Part shown: positions 54,901 to 64,000 of the stretch, one piece after another
Layout: each line of letters begins with the position of its first letter
Position numbering within the stretch: position 1 is the stretch's first letter
DNA from: CAWGYQ01 sp963817395
Lineage (GTDB): Bacteria > Acidobacteriota > Vicinamibacteria > Vicinamibacterales > CAVPJW01
Assembly: GCA_963817395.1 (NCBI GenBank)
Contig: CAWFOC010000003.1
Span: forward strand, 744,001 to 808,000
Direction of reading: 5' to 3'
Length of the DNA: 64,000 nt
Program-made: the position numbers and the translations under genes
The notes under the pieces: generated by a model
Databases searched by the model: none
What the model was told of the DNA's origin: nothing
Seen by the model: the letters and a program-made list of their open reading frames with translations, nothing else

Positions 54901-57900
54901 TCTCAATCAGAAGGCGCGCCGCCTCTTCACTCGCGGCAAAGCCGGTGGTGAATGTCATCCGAGCCGTGCCTCCCGGGGGCAGCTGCAGCGTCCGTCGCAG
55001 ACTGACGATCGGGTCGAGCACGTTACCCACTGTTGCGGAAAGCGGACCCCGGCCCGTCATCGCCAACGGCGACCGCACGTCGCCGCCGCGTCCCAGAAAG
55101 CGTGCTCGCGAGGTTTCGTACTCGGCGGGGCCTGCGAGCCGGCCACGTCCAGCGAGCACGTGAAACAGATACGTGCGGGCTTCATGGCCGCGCGGGCGCC
55201 GCGAGCAGATCAACGCATCGCGCTCCGACACGGCCTGCGTTTCGACGAACAGATTGCTGAACGCCGGATGGGCCGCATCGCTCGCTTGCGGGGCGAGCAC
55301 GACCTCTGCATAGCTCGTCACCTCCAGGTGACGTGTGGTCAAGCCACGGTTCGTCACCGACACCCGGCGAAGCTCGGCATCGTCCTCAGAAGACACGGCG
55401 ACTTCGGTGTTCACTTCGATGTCGCCGTCACGGCGGCGAAAGACGGCGCGATCGGGCGTGAAGGTCGCTTCGTAGTCCTCCGTGTCGATGAGCGTCGGCT
55501 GGTACGCTGCAGACCAGTATTGAAGGCTGTCCCGATCGCGAAGGTAGATGAACGTGCCGCAGGGATCGCGAGTGAGATCTTCGCGCCACCGTGTGATGGC
55601 AATATCGCGCCGTTCACTGTAGCCGCCTCCCGCATTCGTCACCATCACGGTGTACGACCCGTTCGACAGCAAATGAGCCCGCGGCGACAACGTGTGCGGC
55701 GTTCGATACCGTCGTCCTACCGGCACGGCGAGGTTCCGCCTGCTCTTGACCTCCATGCGTTCGGCCGGAGGATGCTTCAGCGGCACGAGGAGCGGGATTC
55801 GCTCCTGCAGGAGAAGATCGGCGGCCTTGATGCGCGCCTCGCCATGGAACCGCCGGGGCATCACCTGATCGTTGATGGCGTTGTTCAGCGCGATCAGGCT
55901 CATGCCCTGATGGTGCGCCATGAGGGTCTTCACCACCTGTCCACTTCCGTCTGGCCCCATGCGGTCGGGGGTGTAGTCGATCGACTCGTAGTAGCCGAAA
56001 GGATTCTCCAGGCCTTCATCGGCGAGCCGACGAAGGTTGGCCACCGTGTCGCTCGGGGAGAGTGGAGCGGCGAGCAGGGTGGCGTAAGGCGTCACCACGA
56101 GCTCCTCGCCGAGCCCGCGCTTCAGGCCGAGTCCAGGCACACCGAAGGCCTTGTATTGATAGTTCTTTTCGAGATCCTGCAGATTGTAGGCGCCTTCGGA
56201 AATTCCCCACGGTACGCCTCGCTCCACGCCGTACGCGATCTGGCGGTCGACAACGGCCGCATAGGTCTCGTCGAGCAGCGTCTCGGGATACGACCGCATC
56301 ACGAGCAGCGGCATCAGGTACTCGAATACCGACCCGCTCCATGAGAGCAACACCCGGGTGTCACCGGCCGAGGTGAGCGCCCGCCCCAGCTTGAACCAGT
56401 GGTCGCGGGGAATCTGGCCCAGCGCGATTGCGACGTAGCTCGCAAGCCGCGCCTCCGACGCGAGCAGGTCGTAGAACGACGAATCGAGCCGGCCGTCGGT
56501 TACGCTGAAACCGATCGAGAAGAGCTCCCGGTCAGTGTCGAACAGAAACTCAAAATCCATCTCTTCCACGAGGTCATCAGCCAGCATGCCCACCCTTTCG
56601 GCACGCTCGGCAAGGCCCGCAGCCGCGCTTCTCGAGCGCTCCAACGCGTCCCGCAGCGTTGGCGAATCCACGCCGTACTCGTCGAGCTCGGCCAGCGACG
56701 CCGTACACCATGAAACAATCTGCGCCACCGACGGCATCGAGGGCGGGTCGCTGACAACCTGCCGGCCGCCGTGCTCGTCATCGCTCGTTCTGGGTAGTGC
56801 GTCAGAGAGATCGACCCACGGCGAGAGACTGAGCAGCTCCCGCTGCCACTGACCGACAGCGGCTGCCAGACGTTCGGCCAGCTTGTGCAGCTCGGTCAGG
56901 CGAGAGGCGATCCCTGGCCGATCCTGAAGCTCCTCTTCGACCTCTTGAAGAACCACTTCAAATGCTGAAACCCGATCGGCGAGGGTGGTGAGCGTGTGTC
57001 GCCAATCCGAAAGGCTCGCTGGCCCAGGGCGCAACGCCCGCCTGAATGCCACGATCGCCGGCTTGAGACGAAGCGTCGCCGACCGTTCGCGTCGCCCGTA
57101 ACGAAGCACGCGGTCGGCTTCCTGTTCGAGGATGGCCGCCGTGTCGTCCAGGCCGTCGAGGACGTTCGCGCCGAGTATCGGTCTGGCCTCGATAAGGTCG
57201 ACGAGCGACTCCTTCAACGTCAGCAGATAGCCGGCGAGGTTGCCGCTGTCCACCGTGGAGACATACGAGGGGAGAAGCGGAACGCGCGTGCGCGTGTCGT
57301 ACCAGTTGTAGAAGTGCCCGCGATGGCGATCGAGCGCCGCCAGTGTCGAGCAAGTGCGCTCGAGACTTTCGATCGTGGCCGAAAGACTCGCATAGCCCAA
57401 GTCGTTTGCAGAAACCGTGGCGAGCAGTTGCAGGCCGATGTTGGTCGGCGACGTGCGATGCGCGATCGGTTCCGGACGGTCCTCCTGATAGTTGTCGGGG
57501 ATGAGCCAGTTGTCGGCCGGCCCCACGAACTCTTCGAAGTAGCGCCACGTGCGACGCGCGACATGCCTCAAGATGCGGCGTTCGGTCCTGGTCGGCAATG
57601 TGGCCCCGTGCGGCCGGGTGCGGCCCGTCGAATAGGCGACCGCCGGTGCCGCGAACCAGAGACCGATTGGCACGAGCGCCCACGTGAGGCGGCGTGGTGC
57701 GAAGACCGCCACCAGCACCAGAAGGACGGCGGCCAGGGCCGGAGCCGTCCACATGCGCCGCAGCACCGAATCCACGTGCCGCAGGCGGCGCGCGCTGGCG
57801 GCCGCGGATTCCCACTCGAGAAGATGGCGATGCGTGATGAGCAGTCTGACCAGCGTACGCACGATGGCATCGAGGGCCCAGCACGTGTGGTGGGCGAGAA

Positions 57901-60572
57901 AGACCGTCGAGAAAAGTGCAAGACGGGCGCTGCTGACGAGTCGTCGGCGTTCCGACCGCAGGTGCTCGCGGAGAGGAATGCCGTGAGCCCGCTGGCTGAG
58001 GGAATGTCCGAGCTCGACGTACGCGGGGAACCCCAGCACCAGAACGGCGATCATCGTCCAGACGAAGGGCGACCCGGGCAGTGCCAGCCAGCTCGCTGCC
58101 AGCAGTAACAGCAGCGCCGGCGCGAGCAGGCTTCGCCGGAGGTTGTCGAGAATCTTCCAGCGCGAAACGAGCGGCAGGATGTTGGGAACGATGGCGCCGC
58201 TCGCGGTGGGGACCGTGCGCCATAGCCATCGCACGATCTGCCAGTCGCCCCGGATCCAGCGATGCTGCCTTGCGGCCCACACGAGATAGCTGCTTGGATA
58301 GTCGTCGACCAGGGTGATATCCGTGCAGAGCCCGACGCGAGCATAGAACCCTTCGAAGAGATCGTGACTGAGGAGCCTGTTCTCCGGCACGCGACCCGCC
58401 AACGATGCCTCGAAAGCGTCGACGTCGTAGATACCCTTGCCGACGTAGGTGCCCTCGTGAAACAGGTCCTGATAGATGTCGCACGACGCCGACGAGTACG
58501 GATCGAGACCAACCTGACCCGCGTGCACCCGGGCAAACGTCGTCCGCGTCGCGCTGACGCCGTCCACTTCGATGCGCGGTTGAAGCACGCCGTAACCGTC
58601 GGTTACGCGCCCGAGGGCTGGGTCGTATCGGGCGCGGTTCAACGGGTGCGCAATCGTGCCCACGAGACGGCGGGCCGCGTCGATGGGGAGTCGCGTATCG
58701 GAGTCGAGCGTAATGACGTAGCGGACCGACGGCAGCAGCGACAGCTCGCCGATCTGTACGACGTAGCTGGTGTCCGTGGCGCCACGCAAGAGCCTGTTGA
58801 ACTCGGCCAGCTTGCCACGCTTTCGTTCCCACCCCATCCACCGCTCGTCCACGCTGTTCCAGCGGCGCGCGCGGTGAAAGAAAAAGAAACGATCGCCCCC
58901 GTAGCGTTCGTTGAGATCGCGAGTCAGTCGGCTGGCTTCCAGGATGATTTCGGAGTCGTCGGGCAGCGTTTCCGCTGCCGCGTCGGGAAAGTCGCCGAGC
59001 AGCGCGAAGTGCAGGTGCGGATCGCGATTGGCCAAAAAGCGGACCTCGAGCTGTTCGACGAGGTCACTGACGCCGCGAGGCGAGCTCAAAATCGTCGGCA
59101 CGACCACGATCGTCGTGGCGGTGGCTGGGATCCCGTCGGCGAACGCCAGCTTGGGCAGCGGCCGTGGTGGCACCTGCGACGTGATCAGACGGTTCACGAG
59201 GCTGATGACGAGATCGCTGACCGGAACGATCACCAGCAGGCCGATCAGGACGAGGTCGAATGTGTCTGCACCATGGCGTCGGCCATAGATCAGCAGGCTC
59301 GCCAGTGACAGTCCCAGAAGTCCCGCGATGACCCCGAGATAGCCGATGGCCGGATGACGGGACGCGAACCGCGCGGCCCGCTCCCTGATCGACCGACGGT
59401 AGCCGAGCTGCTTCTCGAAGGCGAAGCGACCCTGCGAGATGAGGTAATAGCCGACGTGCCCCTCGCGGCTGCCGAGATCGTCGGACCTCGCCGCGGCGCA
59501 TTCCACGGCCTGCCGCGCGACGTCCATTTCGCTTCGGCGGGAGCGGCGCGCCAATTGCTCGACCGATCGCCGGTAGCGGTCGGCCGTCTCGAAGTCCATC
59601 GCCCCGTACGCTCGAGCCGGGTCACCGCGCAGCACACGCTCGACAAGGTTGATCTGTTCGAAGAACGCGCGCCAGTTGAGCGTCGAGAGCAGACGCATGC
59701 TGCCGATGACATTGCCGAGCATTAGCTGTCGCGCCGCCTCCTGCTGGTGTTCCAGGCGAAGCATCTCGTCGGCCGACGTCGACTGCCGGTCGAGACGTTC
59801 CTGCAGCCACTGCCATGCGGGCAGTATCGATGGGGGTTCGTCACGAAGCCATTGCAGCAGTTCCACCACGAACGCCGGCGACAGGGCGGACTTCGGATCG
59901 ACCCAATGGGACGAGAACCGATCTAACCAGCCGGGATTGACATCTTCCCGTTCCTTGACCCGGGCAATCCATCTGCGCGCAGCCTGGCGCTCTCGTCGGG
60001 TTTCCACGACCGCGTCTGCCAGCCGGCTGAGCTCCTCGACCAACCCGATGCGGAGCATGATGGGAATGGCCCAGACCTCGCCAATGCTGAACGGCACGAC
60101 GCTCTGGTACGCCTCGGAGAAGCGAGTAAGGCTCTCCAAGTCCAAGCGCCCCTCGGTGTGCGCGATCAGCTCGCTTGCCAGGACGTAGACGCGCGGCAAC
60201 CCTGCCGACGGCCCGTCCGCGAGCTTGACGAGTTGCTGGTAGAAGCGCCTGGGCAGGTCGTGGCGGATTTCCCGCATTTGATCGTCGACGACGTGAAAGT
60301 TGTCCCTGACCCAGTCTTCCGAGCTGCTGCTCTCGCGATGAACCGATGGCTCCTCGGCCGTGAGGATCTGGTAGGCCTCTTCGAGGCGTGCAGCCGCCTC
60401 GTCGAGGCGCGGCAGCAGCGGCTGCATCTGTCGCGGATCGCGCGCAAGCGTGTGAGAGCTGGCCAGCCGTCGCGCGAATTCCTCGAGCTGCTGAAGCGTC
60501 AGGAGCTCGCGCGGCGCTGAGGGTTGAACAGGAGCGGGAGCGGGGATCGTCGAACGTGTCGGAGGCAGCCAT
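51847..60572 (-). CDS. ndvB: Cyclic beta-1,2-glucan synthase (NdvB-type), with several frameshifts
   Basis: About 2,900 codons. Order: N-terminal region (DNFHVVDDQMREIRHDLPRR), membrane helices (LIYGRRHGADTFDLVLIGLL), GT84 glycosyltransferase (VITLDSDTRLPIDAARRLVG, LLSHDLFEGFYARVG, RQHRWIRGDWQIVRWLW), more helices, a glycoamylase-like domain (TSPTNIGLQLLATVSANDLG), then a C-terminal GH94 phosphorylase-type domain (YLVRHGQGYSTYEHD, GSGDWNDGLNLVGRQ with the catalytic Asp, SMINPVNHAATEEGARRYAV). Frame changes lie near 54350 (+1), 53985 (+1) and 52290 (-1). An N-terminal one between ATG 60572 and the long frame opening at 60427 is suspected. Makes periplasmic cyclic glucan. Follows the hybrid kinase gene by 36 bp. 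Confidence 0.85.
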
Positions 60573-60608
60573 CGTGTCGAGATGCGAGCCGCGTCAGCGG
60601 GGCACGGC

Positions 60609-63275
60609 TCACGCCGGCGGTGAACTCGAATTCCTCGCGGGCGCCCGGTGTGTTACCGCACTGAGGGCGTGCACCAGTTCGGTGGCCTCCACCGGCTTGG
60701 TCAGGTGAACTTGGAAGCCCGCTTCGATCGCACGCGCGCGATCGTCCTGTCTGGCGTAACCCGTCAGCGCGATGGCGGGAATCAAGCTCACCACCGGATC
60801 GCTCGCGGCACGTACCCGGCGGATGAAAGTATAGCCGTCTTCGTCCGGCATTCCGACGTCGCAAACCACGGCGTCGAACGGTGGCGTCCTCACCGTCTGC
60901 TCGAACAACCGCGCGAACGCGTCGCTGGCTCTGGCCACCGCCTCCGCACGGGCGCCGTGTCTGGTGAGCAGCGCCACCAGCAGATCTCGGGCATCGGCAT
61001 CGTCATCGACGACGAGCACGTACGCGGACACGGCGACGTGGTCACCATTGACGGCGCGCCTGAGCTCGGGTTCTCGCTGAGCCGGATTCTCCTGTTCATC
61101 GATCCAGCTCGGCAGGGCGGGCAGTGAGACGACGAACGTGGCGCCCCGGCCCTCTCGCGGTTTCTGGACGCGTACGTCGCCGCCGTGCAGCTCCACGAGG
61201 TGTCGCACGATCGAAAGGCCCAGCCCGAGACCGCCGTGCCGTCGAGTCGTGGAGCCGTCCGCCTGCCGAAAGCGATCGAACAGGTAGGGAATGAACTCGG
61301 GCGCAATGCCGGGGCCGGTATCGCTCACGACAATCTCGACGCGCGAGGCCGTTTGCCGAACGAAGACACGAACCTCGCCACCGCCGGGTGTGAACTTGAT
61401 GGCATTCCCAACCAGGTTCCAGACCACCTGCTGCAATCGATCCGGATCGCCGAGCACGGCGCCGGCGTCCGCCGGATCGTGCGTCGTGATGATCGAGATG
61501 CCTTTGGCCGCCGCCGTCGGTCGGGTGGCGTCGACGGCCGCATCGACAATCGAAGCCATTTCCACGCGAGCCATCACCAGTTTGAGCTTGCCGCTGGTGA
61601 TGCGCGACGCATCGAGGAGGTCTTCGACCAGCTGTTTCTGTACGCGGGCGCTGCGCTCGATGGCGGTGAGCGCGCGATCGAAGACCGCACCCGACACGCC
61701 GCCCTGGCGCAGAACGTGGACCCAGCCGAGGATCGGATTGAGGGGAGCTCGAAGCTCGTGGGATACGCTCGCGAGAAACTCGTCCTTCAAACGGTCCGCT
61801 TCTTCGGCTTGACGGCGGGCCGCCTGTTCGCGCGCCAGCAGGTCCGCCTGTTCCTGCTGAGCGCGCTTGCGTGCCGTGATGTCACGCCAGATTGAACGGG
61901 CCCGTACGATCTCACCGGCCTCACTCGTGACGGCTGACATGCTCAGGCTCACGTCCAGAGCCGTTCCGTCCCGACGGCGCAGTTTGAGATCCTCGTCCCT
62001 GATAGGCTCGCGGCGCATGAAGCTGGCGAGGACGGAGGCTGCCGCGGGGACGCTGTCGGGCTCGCAAAGATCCAGGACAGGCCGGCCGAGCACCTCGTGC
62101 TTGCTGTACCCAAGCGCGTCCGCGAGCGTCTGATTGCATTCGAGAATCTCGCCGGACAACGCGTCGAACGAGCACATCGGATCGGGCGCCCGATCGAAAA
62201 GATCCTGGAACCAGCGTTCCGAGACACGCAATGAGGCTTCGACGTTCTGCCGCCGCCCGATCTCGTACCGCAGCGTTTCGTTCGCCTTCGCCAACTCCTC
62301 CGTGCGGCGCGCGACCTGCTCCTCCAGGTTGTCGTAGGCCGCGAGCAGGGCCCGTTCGGCGTGGCGTCGCTTGAAGTCCATTCGTGCGACCGCGCCGGCG
62401 CTCGCCCAGACGAGCACGATGAGCACCGTGGTGAACGCCAGCGACAACAGGGCGAGGCCGAACGGATCGTCGTACCAGCCAGCCCGCTCACCCGCGATCC
62501 GTACCCAGCCGAGCGCGAGAGGCACCAGGAGTGCAGCAGGGAGAAAACGGCGGAACAGGGTGCCCGCAGCCCCTCCGGTCATCAGTCGGCCAACGAGCAC
62601 ATTGCGGCGCGCAAACAGCAGACCAATGGCGAGCACGGCGAAGCCGACGGCGGTGTGCAGCGCGAACCCCGGATAGCGCGCCACGTTGTGCAGGCGTGTG
62701 ATGTCGTAGGAATAGTTGGCGAGCGCGAGCCATGAGATGAGCAGCACGGCCAACGCGCAGGTGTCGGCGACGAAGCCCGAATACCTGCGCTTCGATCCGA
62801 CGAGCAGAATAGCCGCGCTGATCAGCACGAAATTGATGGCCGTCTGCTGCGACATCCGCCCGGCGTACGGACCGTCGTCGTCGGGCGCGACGATCCATTT
62901 CTCGACGCCAAGTCGAAGCCCCGTGAGGTACTCGACCAGCGTGAGGCCGGCAAAGGCCAGCACCACGCTGATCAGCACGGCGGTGGCGCGGGCGCGCCAC
63001 CGCGGAACATCGGTCCCTTGAGCCACTGCGAGGGCGATGCCGGTCAGGACGAACGCCAGCGCCGTGTTCGCGACCATCACGCGAAGACCCGGCACGACGC
63101 TCTTGAGAGCGGGTATGTTCAACGCCCAGCCGGCCAGGACCGCTATGCCCGTCGCGATGACGAGAAACGCCGCGGCGTAGGCGAGCCCAGGGTGGAGCCC
63201 GTCCGCGAGGCGGGTAGCCGAAGAACGGGGTGCCGGACGGCCGCCCGTTGCCGGGTAGGAAAGCGAGGTGTCCAT
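60609..63275 (-). CDS. Hybrid sensor histidine kinase with N-terminal multi-pass membrane region, PAS, HisKA, HATPase and receiver
   Basis: 888 residues from ATG at 63275. About eight N-terminal hydrophobic segments (residues 25-290), a coiled coil (ALLAAYDNLEEQVARRTEEL), a PAS domain (ERWFQDLFDRAPDPMCSFD), HisKA with VSHELRAPLNPILGW, HATPase with NLVGNAIKFTPGG and VSDTGPGIAPEF and GGLGLGLSIVRHLVEL, then a C-terminal receiver (VLVVDDDADARDLLVAL, CDVGMPDEDGYTF, LTKPVEATELV). Ends 36 bp before ndvB; a role in controlling glucan synthesis is inferred from position only. An in-frame GTG seven codons upstream is possible. Confidence 0.9.
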   Translation of the reverse strand: MDTSLSYPATGGRPAPRSSATRLADGLHPGLAYAAAFLVIATGIAVLAGWALNIPALKSVVPGLRVMVANTALAFVLTGIALAVAQGTDVPRWRARATAVLISVVLAFAGLTLVEYLTGLRLGVEKWIVAPDDDGPYAGRMSQQTAINFVLISAAILLVGSKRRYSGFVADTCALAVLLISWLALANYSYDITRLHNVARYPGFALHTAVGFAVLAIGLLFARRNVLVGRLMTGGAAGTLFRRFLPAALLVPLALGWVRIAGERAGWYDDPFGLALLSLAFTTVLIVLVWASAGAVARMDFKRRHAERALLAAYDNLEEQVARRTEELAKANETLRYEIGRRQNVEASLRVSERWFQDLFDRAPDPMCSFDALSGEILECNQTLADALGYSKHEVLGRPVLDLCEPDSVPAAASVLASFMRREPIRDEDLKLRRRDGTALDVSLSMSAVTSEAGEIVRARSIWRDITARKRAQQEQADLLAREQAARRQAEEADRLKDEFLASVSHELRAPLNPILGWVHVLRQGGVSGAVFDRALTAIERSARVQKQLVEDLLDASRITSGKLKLVMARVEMASIVDAAVDATRPTAAAKGISIITTHDPADAGAVLGDPDRLQQVVWNLVGNAIKFTPGGGEVRVFVRQTASRVEIVVSDTGPGIAPEFIPYLFDRFRQADGSTTRRHGGLGLGLSIVRHLVELHGGDVRVQKPREGRGATFVVSLPALPSWIDEQENPAQREPELRRAVNGDHVAVSAYVLVVDDDADARDLLVALLTRHGARAEAVARASDAFARLFEQTVRTPPFDAVVCDVGMPDEDGYTFIRRVRAASDPVVSLIPAIALTGYARQDDRARAIEAGFQVHLTKPVEATELVHALSAVTHRAPARNSSSPPA

Positions 63276-63323
63276 CGAAACACGGGCGTGACGCACTTTG
63301 GCCGCACCCGTTGACCACTGCCG

Positions 63324-63339
63324 TGCATGATGCGGGCCA
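63324..63339 (-). promoter_or_regulatory. Sigma54-like -24/-12 element before the hybrid kinase-ndvB pair
   Basis: On the minus strand TGGCCCG-N4-ATGCA, with GG and GC ten bases apart and 10 of 12 consensus positions. It ends 49 bp before the kinase ATG. Weaker than the element at 47990. Confidence 0.4.
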
Positions 63340-63520
63340 CGGGGGGCCGCCCCAAACTTCTGGTGGCCGGACGGTTGCCAGTCGTCCGTAACAGGGGTGA
63401 CCGCAAGTGGTCACAGCGCCCGCAAAAGCTGTAGCGATCCGCTACCGTCGCTGCCAGCGGATGGGCTTGGAATCCGGCCATCACGGCGAACACCCGCTGC
63501 GCTCAAAGGCCGTCGTTCAC

Positions 63521-63536
63521 TGGTATTCCGATTGCA
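63521..63536 (+). promoter_or_regulatory. Sigma54-like -24/-12 element before the DUF3185-like gene
   Basis: TGGTATT-N4-TTGCA, GG and GC ten bases apart, perfect -12 half and a weaker -24 half (9 of 12). About 87 bp upstream of the ATG at 63623. Confidence 0.4.
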
Positions 63537-63622
63537 CTCGAGACGGCAGCCCAGTCCTGGGTTCCAGGGTTGATCGCGCTTTCGCTGAGCGCCCGCCAAC
63601 TCCGGCTTCAGACGGAGGTCAT

Positions 63623-63835
63623 ATGCGGATCGTCGGTTTCGTCCTGGTGGTCCTGGGGTTGGTTTCGCTCCTCTACGGTGGAATCACCTACACCAGGCGC
63701 GAGAAAGTCCTCGACATCGGCCCCATCGAAGCCACGGCTGAAAAGCGAGAGACCGTTCCATTGCCGCCCGTTCTCGGTGCTCTTGCTCTGGCCGGGGGCA
63801 TCGTGCTGATGGTGGCGGACCGGCGTCGGGCCTAG
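63623..63835 (+). CDS. Small membrane protein, DUF3185-like
   Basis: 70 residues; ATG preceded by GGAGG at four bases. Two membrane helices: IVGFVLVVLGLVSLLYGGI and VLGALALAGGIVLMVADRR, joined by a conserved-looking loop YTRREKVLDIGPIEATAEKR and PLPPV. This arrangement matches widespread small DUF3185-type proteins. Function unknown; likely inner membrane. Confidence 0.78.
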   Translation: MRIVGFVLVVLGLVSLLYGGITYTRREKVLDIGPIEATAEKRETVPLPPVLGALALAGGIVLMVADRRRA

Positions 63836-63848
63836 CCGCTCCCACCAT

Positions 63849-63886
63849 TCGGTCCGACCTCGTCGACTCGGTCCGACCCCATCGAC
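63849..63886. repeat. Two tandem 19-bp repeats upstream of arsR
   Basis: TCGGTCCGACCTCGTCGAC (63849-63867) and TCGGTCCGACCCCATCGAC (63868-63886), 17 of 19 identical, head to tail. They lie just before a TTGACA hexamer (63894-63899). Confidence 0.7.
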
Positions 63887-63922
63887 GTCCGTCTTGACAC
63901 GCCACCAGTCGTCCTTCATCAT

Positions 63923-63938
63923 ATAAGTTATGACTTAT
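63923..63938 (+). promoter_or_regulatory. Inverted repeat at the arsR start, likely autoregulatory operator
   Basis: ATAAGT-TATG-ACTTAT, a perfect 6-bp dyad with a 4-base centre, in an AT-rich patch that overlaps the proposed ATG at 63930. ArsR-family regulators usually bind such a dyad at or next to their own promoter. Confidence 0.55.
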
Positions 63939-64000
63939 GAGTCGTCCGTGACGGCCCTGTCTGACCCTACCAGGCGCCGGCTGGTCGAGCGCCTTCGCCG
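63930..64000 (+). CDS. ArsR-family transcriptional regulator, N-terminal fragment
   Basis: Only 23 codons before the window ends: MTYESSVTALSDPTRRRLVE. The SDPTRRR-L-V-ERL stretch is the first helix of ArsR/SmtB winged-helix regulators (ALADPTRRxIL). An in-frame GTG at 63948 could also be the start if transcription begins near 63931. No ribosome site, so a leaderless message is possible. The effector is unknown. Confidence 0.75.
   Translation, partial: MTYESSVTALSDPTRRRLVERLR

Overview
The window is a GC-rich bacterial chromosome segment with dense, mostly single-copy genes and no tRNA, rRNA, CRISPR array, phage or insertion sequence that I can see. The mix of an Oar-like TonB-dependent receptor with a carboxypeptidase-regulatory domain, a DUF5916 outer-membrane-type protein, exported YtcJ-like amidohydrolases and exported metallo-beta-lactamase-fold proteins suggests Acidobacteriota, most likely Vicinamibacteria (subdivision 6). 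That placement is inference from gene content.

Layout. 1-4.4 kb: a split leucine locus, with leuA-leuB leftward, a divergent LysR gene and a convergent leuC-leuD pair that follows an M28 peptidase. 6.5-10.1 kb: DUF1015-serA-serC (serine synthesis). 10.2-17.4 kb: fatty-acid desaturase, poly(A) polymerase, DNA polymerase I and two exported proteins of unknown role. 17.5-22.7 kb: a large TonB-dependent receptor and a LytS/LytTR-type two-component pair. 23-30.5 kb: a run of exported hydrolases (alpha/beta hydrolase, two metallo-beta-lactamase-fold proteins, two amidohydrolases and a RidA-like protein with a signal peptide). 30.6-36.0 kb: the threonine operon asd-lysC-hom-thrC, preceded by a promoter, a Thr/Ile-rich 30-codon leader peptide and a complete four-segment transcription attenuator. 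36.2-43.0 kb: a DUF5916 protein and a sugar-phosphate cluster (Tat-exported SelA-like PLP enzyme, AgaS-like SIS isomerase, two PfkB kinases). 43.2-46.8 kb: glutaminyl cyclase, an amidinotransferase-fold hydrolase and small exported or membrane proteins. 47-64 kb: small stress-type proteins (lmo0937-like, CsbD), an AI-2E-family permease, a sigma54-dependent NtrC-type regulator, a very large cyclic beta-1,2-glucan synthase (NdvB) with an adjacent hybrid histidine kinase, a DUF3185-like protein and the start of an ArsR regulator.

Three themes stand out. (1) The threonine-operon attenuator can be read in full: Thr codons lie in segment 1, segment 1 pairs with 2, 2 with 3, and 3 with 4 followed by nine T. 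(2) At least nine genes carry net single-nucleotide frameshifts, all in genes whose two halves remain homologous to one family; this looks like uncorrected indels in the assembly more than gene decay. These genes are annotated across their full extent with the shift noted. (3) Several -24/-12 (sigma54-like) promoter candidates lie in front of the small stress proteins and the hybrid kinase-ndvB pair, close to a sigma54 activator.
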